64,000 bases of DNA. It comes from an uncultured archaeon (lineage in GTDB: Archaea; Halobacteriota; Methanosarcinia; Methanosarcinales; Methanoperedenaceae). The notes under the pieces are model-generated. The model did no database searches. It had not been told where the DNA came from and saw only the letters and a program-made list of their open reading frames with translations. Position 1 is the stretch's first letter. Each line of letters starts with the position of its first letter. The position numbers and the translations under genes were made by a program. The DNA lies in assembly GCA_902386255.1 (NCBI GenBank), contig CABMII010000161.1, positions 1 to 64,000 of the forward strand. Direction: 5' to 3'. Positions 35,343-44,036 of this stretch are shown here, one piece after another.

Positions 35343-36455
35343 ATGAAACATAGCCAGATAAAAAATGCAAGCGTGGCATTAACGACATTAAATGAGGTAT
35401 CAAAAGAAGTTTTTCCAAATCCGGACAGCCCAAAGTTTAATGCGTCGGTGATAGGAGAAAACCCGCATGTTCTGAGTCCTATATTTGGCGAGGATAATGG
35501 TAATAGAAAAAATAAAAATAAAATCTTAAATAATATGCAAAAAGATGAAATTAAATTATCTGTCGATACTTATAGACCAAGAATAATTGCAGGACTTGCT
35601 GCATATAATGAAGAAGAATATATCGGTACCATGGTATTGGGTACACGCTCTTTTGTGGATGAGGTCATTGTCGTAGATGACGGCAGTTCAGACAGAACAG
35701 GTAAATTTGCTTCGCTGGCTTGCGCAAGGGTAATAAAACACAAGGAGAACCAGGGTAAAGGTAAAGCAATTCAGACTATTCTTGAAGAAGCAAAGAAAAT
35801 GGACGTTGATGTGGTTGTGCTTCTTGATGCAGATTGCCAGCATAATCCCGATGAGATCCCGCGGCTTCTTGAACCAATAAGAAACGGTGAAGCTGATCTG
35901 GTTAATGGTTCACGATTTCTCGATAAAAAGAGCAAGATACCATTATACAGAAGGATCGGGCAGCACATACTCACCCTGTCAACCAACTTATGTTCAGGGA
36001 CATCTATTACTGACTCTCAGAGCGGTTTCCGTGCCCTCTCAAGAAAGGCAATTAACTCAATTAAATTAATTGAAAATGGAATGGGTGTGGAATCCGAGAT
36101 GATACAAAAAGCCAGAGAGTCCAATCTCAGGATAAAGGAGGTCCCCATCGGATGCAGGTACGACGTGAACGGATCAACTTTTAATCCCGTTAGTCATGGA
36201 TTTCGCGTCCTTGGTACGATAATGGACCAGTTGCAAAGAAAACATCCACTACTTTATTTCGGGATACTTGGATTAGTGCTAATGAGCATTGGAGGGTTTT
36301 TATCTTTACAAACATTTTATGGATACTATATCTTAAGTCAGTTCTGGATAGGAAAAGCCATGATTGCAATGTTAATATTGCTAATAGGTATTTTTGCTAT
36401 GTTCACAGGATTAATATTAAACAGCATTTCTATTATGATGAAGGAATTAAAATAA
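35343..36455 (+). CDS. family 2 glycosyltransferase, dolichyl-phosphate-sugar synthase-like
   Basis: The GT-A domain begins near residue 80 (IIAGLAAYNEEEYIG) and carries VIVVDDGSSDRTG, the DXD-type LLDADCQHNPDEI and NGSRF. Two hydrophobic helices end the protein (PLLYFGILGLVLMSIGGF and AMIAMLILLIGIFAMF). This resembles AglJ/Dpm-type enzymes that load sugars on dolichol phosphate. The first 64 residues are Asn/Lys-rich and not part of the domain; an internal ATG at 35535 lacks a ribosome site, so I keep 35343. First gene of the rightward half of the island. Confidence 0.85.
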   Translation: MKHSQIKNASVALTTLNEVSKEVFPNPDSPKFNASVIGENPHVLSPIFGEDNGNRKNKNKILNNMQKDEIKLSVDTYRPRIIAGLAAYNEEEYIGTMVLGTRSFVDEVIVVDDGSSDRTGKFASLACARVIKHKENQGKGKAIQTILEEAKKMDVDVVVLLDADCQHNPDEIPRLLEPIRNGEADLVNGSRFLDKKSKIPLYRRIGQHILTLSTNLCSGTSITDSQSGFRALSRKAINSIKLIENGMGVESEMIQKARESNLRIKEVPIGCRYDVNGSTFNPVSHGFRVLGTIMDQLQRKHPLLYFGILGLVLMSIGGFLSLQTFYGYYILSQFWIGKAMIAMLILLIGIFAMFTGLILNSISIMMKELK

Positions 36456-36501
36456 CATTAATTTCTAGAGGTTTATTCGAATACAGCAGGAAGTAATATT
36501 C

Positions 36502-37890
36502 ATGATGAGAATACTGCACCATACAGAAACTGAGAACTGTGATAATAGCATTCAGTTTCCCTCATATTTTATTGCAAAGGATTACGAACATACTGCCAAA
36601 TATTCAAAGTTCGGTTCTTCAGGGATGAGAGGTCTCGCAAACAGAGAAATAACTCCTCAGCTTGCACTGAATTTCGGGCTTGCAGTGGGAAGTATTTATT
36701 CAAATGTAATTATAGGGCATGACCCCCGTGTATCGAGCGAGATGCTGGAAAGCGCTGTCGTTGCAGGTCTTCTCTCAGCCGGAAGCGAGGTGGTTAAACT
36801 CGGGATGGCTCCTACACCTACGCTTGCCCTTGCCTCACATGATTTTGACTGCGGTATTATGATTACTGCTTCCCATAATCCTGCCCAGTACAACGGAATG
36901 AAAATTTTTAAAAAGGGAATGTCCTTTGATACAAAACATCAGGAAGAGATAGAGGATGTACTAAACAAAGAAAGGTTCAGGTATGCAAGCTGGGAGAAAA
37001 CGGGAAGTCTGGGCGTGATGGAAAATGCTCTAAAAAAGCATAGCGAGACTATATTGAAAAATACTAAAAGTGCAAGCTTGAATATTGTATTGGATTGCGG
37101 ATGCGGTGCAGGCTCTGCGCTCACCCCGTATGTCCTTAGAGAGATGGGGTGCCATGTGATAACGCTAAATTCCCAGCCAGATGGGCATTTCCCGGGAAGA
37201 AATCCTGAACCGGATGAAGAGAATCTCAGTCATTTAAAAAGTGTTGTAAAAGCCACAGGTGCAGACCTGGGTATAGCGAATGATGGGGATGCGGACAGGA
37301 TGATGGCGGTTGATAATCAGGGGCGCTTTGTCGCCGGGGATAAAATGCTTGCCTTCTTTGCGGTCAGGGAAGCTAAAAGAGCAATAGCAGTTCCCGTTGA
37401 TTCTTCACGGGTTATTGATGACGTCCTTAAAGGAATAAAAATCTCACGCACAAAAGTCGGAGACGTCTATATTTCTGAAGAGCTTAATAAAATAGAAGGG
37501 GATTTCGGAGGTGAGCCTTCCGGCGCATGGATATTCCCCAGGATATCCTATTGTCCCGATGGCATCCTTGCAGCAGCTAAACTCGTCGAAATGCTGGAAG
37601 AGGAAGGGAATTTTAGCACGTTGCTTGATGCAATACCCGAGTATCCTATGAAACGTGGCGCTTTTCCATGCCAAGATAAAAAGATAGCTATGATCAGAAT
37701 AACCGAAGAATTAGAGAAGCTTGGGAGAATAAATGCACTCGATGGCGTCAGGGTGGACCTTGAGGAGGGGTGGATACTTGTGCGCCCAAGTGGCACAGAG
37801 CCGAAAATAAGAATAACAGTTGAATCCAAAAATGAGTGCGCAGGGCTATATAAGGTTGCGGAGGAAATTGTAAAGGGAGCGATAGCATGA
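36502..37890 (+). CDS. phosphohexomutase (phosphoglucosamine/phosphomannomutase type)
   Basis: An alpha-D-phosphohexomutase that moves phosphate between C6 and C1 of a hexose. The phosphoserine loop is TASHNPAQYNGMK, the metal loop is DGDADRMM, the sugar loop is GGEPSGAW and the phosphate loop is RPSGTEPKIRI. About 30 extra residues precede the usual start (KFGSSGMRG). Archaeal GlmM- and ManB-type enzymes cannot be told apart by these motifs; its place in a cluster that needs UDP-GlcNAc favours phosphoglucosamine mutase. Confidence 0.9.
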   Translation: MMRILHHTETENCDNSIQFPSYFIAKDYEHTAKYSKFGSSGMRGLANREITPQLALNFGLAVGSIYSNVIIGHDPRVSSEMLESAVVAGLLSAGSEVVKLGMAPTPTLALASHDFDCGIMITASHNPAQYNGMKIFKKGMSFDTKHQEEIEDVLNKERFRYASWEKTGSLGVMENALKKHSETILKNTKSASLNIVLDCGCGAGSALTPYVLREMGCHVITLNSQPDGHFPGRNPEPDEENLSHLKSVVKATGADLGIANDGDADRMMAVDNQGRFVAGDKMLAFFAVREAKRAIAVPVDSSRVIDDVLKGIKISRTKVGDVYISEELNKIEGDFGGEPSGAWIFPRISYCPDGILAAAKLVEMLEEEGNFSTLLDAIPEYPMKRGAFPCQDKKIAMIRITEELEKLGRINALDGVRVDLEEGWILVRPSGTEPKIRITVESKNECAGLYKVAEEIVKGAIA

Positions 37891-37924
37891 AAGCAGTCAT
37901 AAATGCCTGAAAAGGGGTATTTAT

Positions 37925-39367
37925 TTGCCTATAGCATTTCTTTTTCTGCGTTTTGATACTTTGTTTCTGAGGGCTATTGTAATTGTTGTCATAATAGCTA
38001 TGTGTGTTCCTCTAACTTCAGGTAATACCTATTATATAGCAATGAATGGGGATGATACCAATCCGGGTACAGAATCATGGCCATGGCTGACAATCCAGAA
38101 AGCGGCGAATACGATGGTTGCAGGCGAGACGGTTTACGTCATGACCGGAACATACAGCGAACATGTCGTTACCAAAAAGTCCGGAACATCGAATAATGAC
38201 ATTAAGTTTGTTGTGTATCCCGGGGAGACGGTCACGATTAGCGGCGGCGGATTTTATGTAGATAAAAACTTTATCACTATTGATGGGTTTAACTTTGTAA
38301 ATGGTGGAACCGCAATAGATATAATTCCACGCCCTCCCGGAGGAGGAAATAATATAACGATAAGGAACAATAAAATGGTCTCGATTTTTTCTGATGCGCC
38401 GTTCAGGTACGGATGGTACGACAAAGCTTATGGAGACGGCCATAACCTCATTCTTGAGAATAACGATATTGAAGCACTCCCAGGCTCTGCCAGGATTGAA
38501 GCAGCAACATTAAGCGGCCTGGATGGATTTATAGTGAGAGACAACACTTTTGCCAATGCTAACGGAGAGGGGCTGAATATGAAAGATAATACAAAGAACG
38601 GTAAGGTCTATAATAATACTTTTAAGCCCTCATCCCAAGCGGTTTTATATTTCGATGCCCGGGGTACGGTATCTAATATTGATGTTTATAACAATATTAT
38701 AAAAGCTGCTGCTGTTTTACAGAATGAAGATAATGATATCAGGTATAATTATACTGCTGTTATCGACAATATCAGCATATATAATAATATTTTTTATGGT
38801 GGCAATTCTTCCTTGAGAGTGGGTCCGTTTTATATTCGTGGTGTGAATGTAGCAGGAACAATAAAGAATGTCAGAATAATAAACAATGATTTCGAGGGGA
38901 CATATGGAGTTGATGTGGGAGGCGGCTTACCTAAAGTTGAAAACGTTATAATACGAAATAACATTTTCAGTAATACAGGAATGAGTGTATTATCAGGTAC
39001 TGTTACAATAGATCACAATATTATGTTCAATACTCCCTGCGTTGGCACTAATTATATAGCACAATACCCCGAGTTCGTGAATCCCGCAGGCGGTGACTTC
39101 CATCTGCAAAGCACTTCTCCCGCCATAGACAGAGGTTCACCGATTGGCGCTCCAGGCATGGATTTTGACTGGAATCTGCGACCTCAAGGTTTTGGGTATG
39201 ACATTGGCGCTTTTGAGTTTCATAACATTATGGCAGTGCAGAATGATACCGGCAACAACAACACAATCGGAAAGAGCGGGATTGAGCATGCAGTAATAGA
39301 TTATTTTCATAACATAATAACAAAAGTTATGGAAACCGTGTGGGCATTCTTTAGAAGATATATTTAA
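37925..39367 (+). CDS. secreted right-handed parallel beta-helix protein
   Basis: A TTG start at 37925 follows AAGGGG and gives a signal peptide (residues about 10-33). The mature part opens with YYIAMNGDDTNPGTESWPW, the DUF1565-like entry of beta-helix proteins, and then has repeating coils rich in N-N-I (ITIRNNKM, LILENNDI, IRNNIF). The fold occurs in polysaccharide lyases and epimerases. No lyase catalytic residues are certain. In this island it may modify or bind the surface polymer. It ends with a hydrophobic/aromatic stretch that could be membrane-associated. Confidence 0.75.
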   Translation: MPIAFLFLRFDTLFLRAIVIVVIIAMCVPLTSGNTYYIAMNGDDTNPGTESWPWLTIQKAANTMVAGETVYVMTGTYSEHVVTKKSGTSNNDIKFVVYPGETVTISGGGFYVDKNFITIDGFNFVNGGTAIDIIPRPPGGGNNITIRNNKMVSIFSDAPFRYGWYDKAYGDGHNLILENNDIEALPGSARIEAATLSGLDGFIVRDNTFANANGEGLNMKDNTKNGKVYNNTFKPSSQAVLYFDARGTVSNIDVYNNIIKAAAVLQNEDNDIRYNYTAVIDNISIYNNIFYGGNSSLRVGPFYIRGVNVAGTIKNVRIINNDFEGTYGVDVGGGLPKVENVIIRNNIFSNTGMSVLSGTVTIDHNIMFNTPCVGTNYIAQYPEFVNPAGGDFHLQSTSPAIDRGSPIGAPGMDFDWNLRPQGFGYDIGAFEFHNIMAVQNDTGNNNTIGKSGIEHAVIDYFHNIITKVMETVWAFFRRYI

Positions 39368-39441
39368 CTGAGATTTTATCTCTATTGGATTGGAATTGTT
39401 GTCAATAATTAATTGCGGCAGAGGTGAACGGAGATAGAGAG

Positions 39442-39525
39442 ATGAAGACTATTCAGGTTGCATTATTAATAACCATAATAATGATGATTATGATTATAAT
39501 TATATACATGGAAAAATATATGTAG
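39442..39525 (+). CDS. small single-helix membrane peptide (27 aa)
   Basis: ATG at 39442 after GGAGATAGAGAG. The product MKTIQVALLITIIMMIMIII followed by IYMEKYM is almost entirely one hydrophobic helix with short polar ends. It is below the usual gene-calling size. The ribosome site and the clean transmembrane profile support it; similarity to a known small protein is not apparent. It lies 64 bases before winged-helix paralog 3. Confidence 0.4.
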   Translation: MKTIQVALLITIIMMIMIIIIYMEKYM

Positions 39526-39589
39526 TAATGAGAAGTTATTTTGCTTTGTCTTGTCTATGCAAAAACGGGGTGTGTTGAGAGTGATTTAA

Positions 39590-39844
39590 TTGAAAAAAGA
39601 AAGAAGCAGATGGGAAATAATCTCGGATATTCTTAAAGTAACCAGGGAAGAAAAAAAAGTGAAAAAGACACGAATAATGAGGCGGGCAAATATTGACTGG
39701 ATAAACTTCCAGAGATACTTAGATTTTCTATTAGAAAAAGGTTTTATAGCGAAGTGTAATCCGGATCCTGAATACTATGAAATAACAGAGAATGGTAGAA
39801 ATTTATCGGAGAGATTGAAGGAAGCGAATGCGATATTGGATTAA
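39590..39844 (+). CDS. small winged-helix DNA-binding protein, paralog 3
   Basis: An 84-residue paralog with a TTG start (GAGAGTGAT upstream) and sequence KKERSRWEIISDILKVTREE. It shares VKKTRIMRRANIDWINFQRY and CNPDPEYYEITENGR with paralogs 1 and 4. Unlike those genes it has no copy of the island promoter element directly upstream and may be read with the small membrane peptide at 39442. Confidence 0.85.
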   Translation: MKKERSRWEIISDILKVTREEKKVKKTRIMRRANIDWINFQRYLDFLLEKGFIAKCNPDPEYYEITENGRNLSERLKEANAILD

Positions 39845-40064
39845 GATGGGAGTTCCAAAAATTTTAATCCCATACCTCATCATGTCATTCTCTTTATGAG
39901 TAAACACATATTCAATTTTTTATCTAGTTTTACAAAAGAAAATTTAAAATTTCTGGTTTCAGAAAATTGTTCAGAAAGCATAAGGTAAATAATACCAAAG
40001 CATTGCGTTTTCGCTTATATATAATAAAAATAGGATAATTTATAAAAAAAATGATATGTGCTTC
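39845..40064. other. AT-rich gap between winged-helix paralogs 3 and 4
   Basis: No supported gene. A 30-codon ATG frame at 39896-39988 has no ribosome site. The right end carries promoter element copy E. Confidence 0.4.
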
Positions 40065-40100
40065 GAACATATGTTCTTCCTAGCTGAAGTTATTTAAAGG
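40065..40100 (+). promoter_or_regulatory. island promoter element, copy E
   Basis: GAACATATGTTCTTCCTAGC then TGAAGTTATTTAAAGG. It retains the upstream palindrome GAACATATGTTC, CTAG and the TATA-like TTATTTAAAG. It lies about 110 bases upstream of winged-helix paralog 4, with a leader similar to that of paralog 1. Confidence 0.65.
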
Positions 40101-40210
40101 ATTGTACCGCTGATATGGAGTACAAGTTGGTGTGACTTGAGTATTGTGAACAAGATAGCAATACGAACGAAGATCAATGTGGCTTATCATTATCAGTAAA
40201 GGGAGTAGAA

Positions 40211-40483
40211 ATGAAAAGAGAGAGAAGTAAATGGGAAGTAATTTTGGATATTCTTAAGGTAATTCAGGAAGAGGAGAAAGTGAAAAAGACCCGGATAATG
40301 CAAAGGGCATATCTTGACTGGAGAAATTTCCAGAGGTATTTTGACTTTCTTTTAGCGGAAGGTTTTGTAGCAAAATGCAATCCAATCCCTGAATACTATG
40401 AGTTAACAGAGAATGGGAGACATTTATCGGAGAAATTGAAGGGAGTAGCCGAAATGTTGGGAAGTTCCCGGATAAAAAGGTAA
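40211..40483 (+). CDS. small winged-helix DNA-binding protein, paralog 4
   Basis: This 90-residue protein is nearly identical to paralog 1 over residues 1-75 (MKRERSKWEVILDILKV, KKTRIMQRAYLDWRNFQRYF, AKCNPIPEYYELTENGRHL). It has a GGGAG ribosome site. The upstream 90 bases also align with those of paralog 1 (for example GACTTGAGTATTGTGAACA with GACTTGAATATTATGAACA), so promoter, leader and gene were copied together. It is followed by two small genes of unknown role. Confidence 0.87.
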   Translation: MKRERSKWEVILDILKVIQEEEKVKKTRIMQRAYLDWRNFQRYFDFLLAEGFVAKCNPIPEYYELTENGRHLSEKLKGVAEMLGSSRIKR

Positions 40484-40533
40484 AGAATTATGGTGATAGG
40501 CTGAAAAAGATTAATGGATAGGGGGATAAGGAT

Positions 40534-40821
40534 ATGTTAGAAACTTCACAAGAAAGGGTTAAACTATTAAAAGCAGGTATTACCGGAAAAACAATAGAAA
40601 GGCTCTACATAGTGGAAAATAACTTCAAAATAGTGCGCTGCCCAATTTTTTTGGACTTCGTTGAAATTGGCACCAACGAAAGTAAGAATACTGTCATAAA
40701 ACAAGAATCAATTGCTGAATCGGGCTTACCTGGAAGGACGGGAGTAAATCATCCTACCCAAATCTTACAGCCGGTAGGCTATCAGGATATGCCTGCAAAA
40801 AAAGGGCACATGGTCATATAA
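40534..40821 (+). CDS. small hypothetical protein (95 aa)
   Basis: Starts MLETSQERVKLLKAGI and shares its first 36 residues with the 43-residue protein at 35013. The second half (IKQESIAESGLPGRTG, VNHPTQILQPVGYQD) is polar and probably disordered. No cofactor motif is seen. It is 50 bases downstream of winged-helix paralog 4. The family is not recognised. Confidence 0.65.
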   Translation: MLETSQERVKLLKAGITGKTIERLYIVENNFKIVRCPIFLDFVEIGTNESKNTVIKQESIAESGLPGRTGVNHPTQILQPVGYQDMPAKKGHMVI

Positions 40822-40854
40822 TTAAAATATAAGTCTGAATAGGAGGCAAAAAAG

Positions 40855-41073
40855 ATGGAAGAAAAAAATAAAGAACTAAAAATTTTGTTACAAGATGTAG
40901 ATCGAGAATTTTATAGACTTGATCCCGTTATGCAGGCGAAATTTGCAATAGAGCAGATAAACATGTGGCAGCAGAAATTCAATGAAGCAAAGCATAAAGT
41001 TCCTATAGAAAACTTTGTACATGCTACTCATGAAGCCAAAATAATCAATCAATATGCTGAGATAGAAGCCTGA
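40855..41073 (+). CDS. small hypothetical protein (72 aa)
   Basis: A very strong AGGAGG ribosome site precedes the ATG. The product, MEEKNKELKILLQDVDREFY and onward, is charged and predicted mostly helical, with possible coiled-coil character, and ends EAKIINQYAEIEA. It lies 33 bases after the 40534 gene and is probably cotranscribed. Not recognised. Confidence 0.6.
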   Translation: MEEKNKELKILLQDVDREFYRLDPVMQAKFAIEQINMWQQKFNEAKHKVPIENFVHATHEAKIINQYAEIEA

Positions 41074-41149
41074 TAGGAAATTGCCATGGAGTATAAACTT
41101 GTTTAATAAGCAGTTTATACTATAAAAAAATCTAAGTTAAGTGATGGTT

Positions 41150-42067
41150 ATGAAAACAACAGTAAGCTTATCGAAATGCAGTAAAGATGATGTAAAGAAA
41201 GCAGTTTTTGAAGCAATAGAAAAAACAGATTTTAAGCCCAGAAAAGTAAATTCTGTCATAATAAAACCGAATCTCTGCTACTATTGGGATGCTTCAACAG
41301 GCGAAACCACAGACAAAAGAGTTGTATCCGCCATCATAGATTATGTGCGTGAGTTCTGTAATCCTGACGCAAACATACGAATAGCGGAAGCTGATGCGAC
41401 CGCAATGAAAACCCGGCATGTCTTTATGATGCTCGGATATACTGATTTGGCGGCTGAAAAAAATGTGGAATTGTTTAACTTATGTAATGATGACTTTAGA
41501 GAGATTGATGTCGAGACAAAAGCGGGTAATTTGAAAATCCCACTGCCTAAAAGCATGCTTGATTCTGATTTGATTATTAATGTTCCTAAATTAAAAGTGC
41601 CCCGTAGAATACCATTGACATGCGCTATGAAAAACCTGTTTGGCTGCATACATAATCCTATAAAAGCCAGATATCATCCCTATCTTCACGAGGTGATTGT
41701 TGGGGTAAATAGCGCAATAAAGCCGGATTTAACTGTTGTAGATAGCCTTGTCGCTCTCGGAAGATATCCGATCAAACTCGGAACGATAATCGCCGGGACA
41801 GATTCATTGGCCGTTGATATTACTGCTGCGAAGATTATAGGATATAATAATCCATACAAGATTAAATTTATAGGATTAGCAAAGAAAACCGGAGTTGGGA
41901 ACTCGGATGTGAATATTGTCGGTGAAGATATTAATGACCTTAAAAAACAGTTTCCAAAAGTTAACAACTTCCTTTTTACTCTTTTATGGGATTTGCAGTT
42001 AAAAGGTATAAAATTATACACGGGTGCAACAGGAGATGTTGTTCCACCATTATTGGGTGATCTTTGA
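41150..42067 (+). CDS. DUF362 domain-containing protein
   Basis: The DUF362 pattern is seen as VIIKPNLCYYWDASTGETTD, IRIAEADATAMKT, LINVPKLK, TCAMKNLFGCIHNPIKARYH and GTIIAGTDSLAVDITAAKIIG. DUF362 proteins are often fused to ferredoxins, but no Cys cluster is present here. Function in sugar clusters is unproven. The ATG at 41150 has GTGAT at the spacing used for other genes in the window. The stop shares one base with the next gene's ATG. Confidence 0.85.
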   Translation: MKTTVSLSKCSKDDVKKAVFEAIEKTDFKPRKVNSVIIKPNLCYYWDASTGETTDKRVVSAIIDYVREFCNPDANIRIAEADATAMKTRHVFMMLGYTDLAAEKNVELFNLCNDDFREIDVETKAGNLKIPLPKSMLDSDLIINVPKLKVPRRIPLTCAMKNLFGCIHNPIKARYHPYLHEVIVGVNSAIKPDLTVVDSLVALGRYPIKLGTIIAGTDSLAVDITAAKIIGYNNPYKIKFIGLAKKTGVGNSDVNIVGEDINDLKKQFPKVNNFLFTLLWDLQLKGIKLYTGATGDVVPPLLGDL

Positions 42068-43098
42068 TGATAAACGTTGGAGTGCTTGGACTTGGCAAGA
42101 TGGGGAAATTGCATTTGATGAACTGTAAATTTATAGATGGTGTAAATGTGACCGCAGTGGCGGATGCATCCGAGAAAAATCTCAAATGGGCGAAGTCGCG
42201 GGGAATTAAGAGTCTTTATAAGGATTATACAGAACTGATCGAAAAGAGTGATGTTGATGTCGTTTTAATCACCTTGCCGCACTTTCTGCACGTTAAAAGC
42301 GGAATTCTTGCAATGGAAAATGGAATGGATGTATTCATGGAGAAGCCTCTTGCGAATACAGCAGCAGAGGGTGAAATGATCTTAGATGCAGTTAGAAAAC
42401 ACAACAGGAAATTCATGGTCGGGTGCAACTGCCGGTTTATTGATTCTATTGAAAAGTTGAAAGGAATGTATGATAACGGCATGCTTGGTGGTGTGGAAAT
42501 TGCCACGCTGGAAAATATCGGCAATGGACCATTCAGTCCTTTTTTAGAGCCGACCCCCGTTCCTGATTGGTATTTTAATCCAAATGAAGCCGGAGGCGGG
42601 GCTTTTTTAGATTTGGGCTATCATATGATTGATCTGTTCCAGTTTTTCTTTCAGGATGTAAAACTCGAGCATGTCAGATTTGGTAACCGGTATAATTTAC
42701 CATATGAAGATAACGTTACCGCGATCCTGAGGTCAGATAAGACCTCTACAAGAGGCATCGTGAATGTAGGATGGTTCTCAAGATCAGTATTCCCAAAGTT
42801 CAATTTTCGCGTCATATTGCACGGCACTGCCGATTTCACCTCGACTGATGATTTTATTCCGAATATCTATTTTAATGCAGTAAAAGAGGGGATGAAGAGC
42901 ATGTTGCGCAGGATTGCGCAAAAAAGAATTGAACCACTGTCATATACATATTACTACCATCCTTATTTCAAGGAGCTGGATCATTTTTTCGAGTCTGTAA
43001 AAAATAATGCAGAGCTTAAGATTAGTCCTGATGAGGCTTTAAAAACCCTGAAAGTGATAGAAGAGGGTTATAGAAGAACAGAGAGCGGAAAATCATGA
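42067..43098 (+). CDS. Gfo/Idh/MocA family oxidoreductase
   Basis: NAD(P) loop VGVLGLGKMGKLHLMNC, then MEKPLANTAAEGEMIL and GGGAFLDLGYHMIDLFQFF with the catalytic His. A second sugar dehydrogenase of the same superfamily as the WbpB-like gene, with low similarity to it, so a separate substrate is likely. The ATG at 42067 overlaps the DUF362 stop (TGATG), and the end overlaps the Alg14-like gene by four bases. Confidence 0.88.
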   Translation: MINVGVLGLGKMGKLHLMNCKFIDGVNVTAVADASEKNLKWAKSRGIKSLYKDYTELIEKSDVDVVLITLPHFLHVKSGILAMENGMDVFMEKPLANTAAEGEMILDAVRKHNRKFMVGCNCRFIDSIEKLKGMYDNGMLGGVEIATLENIGNGPFSPFLEPTPVPDWYFNPNEAGGGAFLDLGYHMIDLFQFFFQDVKLEHVRFGNRYNLPYEDNVTAILRSDKTSTRGIVNVGWFSRSVFPKFNFRVILHGTADFTSTDDFIPNIYFNAVKEGMKSMLRRIAQKRIEPLSYTYYYHPYFKELDHFFESVKNNAELKISPDEALKTLKVIEEGYRRTESGKS

Positions 43099-43547
43099 AA
43101 ATCTGTCTTTCGTGTACACATGGGGGACATTTCGTTGAGATGATGCACCTATTGGATGCTTTCAAAGGACATGATTATTTTTTTGTGACATATAAATCTG
43201 AAGCAAGGATAAATATTAAAAATGCATATTTTATCAAATTCGAAGAAAAAGGTTTTAGGGCTAAAATGATGTTAATAAAAACGCTAATAGAGGCCCTTAA
43301 GATTTTAATCAAAGAGAAACCAGATGTGATTATTTCAACTGGAGGAGGCGAAATCGCTGTCCCATTCTCTTATATCGGCAAAGTATTGGGGATGAAAGTC
43401 ATATTCATAGAAACTCTGGCTAGGATAAATACTCCATCAGGAGGCGGAAAACTGATATATCCTATTGCAGATTTATTTTTAGTTCAGTGGGAATCTCTTT
43501 TGAAGAAATATGGAACTAAGGCAAAGTACTGGGGGAAGGTAATTTGA
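43095..43547 (+). CDS. Alg14-like membrane-recruiting subunit of a split GT28 glycosyltransferase
   Basis: The protein starts KICLSCTHGGHFVEMMHLL, the nucleotide-binding-type N-terminal half of MurG-like enzymes, and holds PDVIISTGGGEIAVPFSYIG and IFIETLARINTPSGGGKL. Alg14/EpsE-type subunits carry the acceptor site and recruit the Alg13 half. The next gene is that half, overlapping by four bases. Together they should transfer a sugar from UDP-sugar to a lipid-linked acceptor. Confidence 0.88.
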   Translation: MKICLSCTHGGHFVEMMHLLDAFKGHDYFFVTYKSEARINIKNAYFIKFEEKGFRAKMMLIKTLIEALKILIKEKPDVIISTGGGEIAVPFSYIGKVLGMKVIFIETLARINTPSGGGKLIYPIADLFLVQWESLLKKYGTKAKYWGKVI

Positions 43548-44020
43548 TATTTGTAACTGTCGGTCTAATGTTTGGGTTCGAAAATTTGATAAAAGAGATG
43601 GATAATATTGCTGGAGTGATAGAAGAAAAGGTTGTAATGCAAATCGGAAATACATCTTACGAGCCAAAATATGCTGAATATTTTAGGTTTGCTTCAAAAA
43701 AGGAAATCGATGTACTATATTATAATGCAAGAGTTGTGGTATGCCACGCTGGGGTTGGGTCGATACTCACTGCACTTGAGCACGACAAACCGGTTATAGC
43801 AGTTCCAAGAAGGAAGAAATATGGAGAGAGTGTGGATGACCATCAACTTGAAATTGCTAAAGAACTGGAAAGGGAGGAGAAGATAACGGTAATTTATGAT
43901 GTTAGAGAGTTAGAAAGGGCCTTACTGAATGTGTCTGATAGCTTTGGTGCTAAGATTGAACCGGGTATAAGGTTAGCTAAAGCATTAAGAGAATATTTAA
44001 TTGATTTAAATAAGAACTAA
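43544..44020 (+). CDS. Alg13-like catalytic subunit of a split GT28 glycosyltransferase
   Basis: A TTG start forms a TTGA overlap with the previous stop. The protein, MIFVTVGLMFGFENLIKEMD, carries VVCHAGVGSILTALEHDKPV and PRRKKYGESVDDHQLEIAKE, the UDP-sugar-binding signature of MurG/Alg13 C-terminal domains. With 158 residues it is the single-domain form. It works with the Alg14-like partner. Confidence 0.9.
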   Translation: MIFVTVGLMFGFENLIKEMDNIAGVIEEKVVMQIGNTSYEPKYAEYFRFASKKEIDVLYYNARVVVCHAGVGSILTALEHDKPVIAVPRRKKYGESVDDHQLEIAKELEREEKITVIYDVRELERALLNVSDSFGAKIEPGIRLAKALREYLIDLNKN

Positions 44021-44036
44021 GTAATTTATTGTAATC

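Noticed and set aside
39896-39988. 30-codon ORF in the gap between winged-helix paralogs 3 and 4
   Set aside because: No ribosome site, no similarity and composition like the surrounding non-coding DNA.
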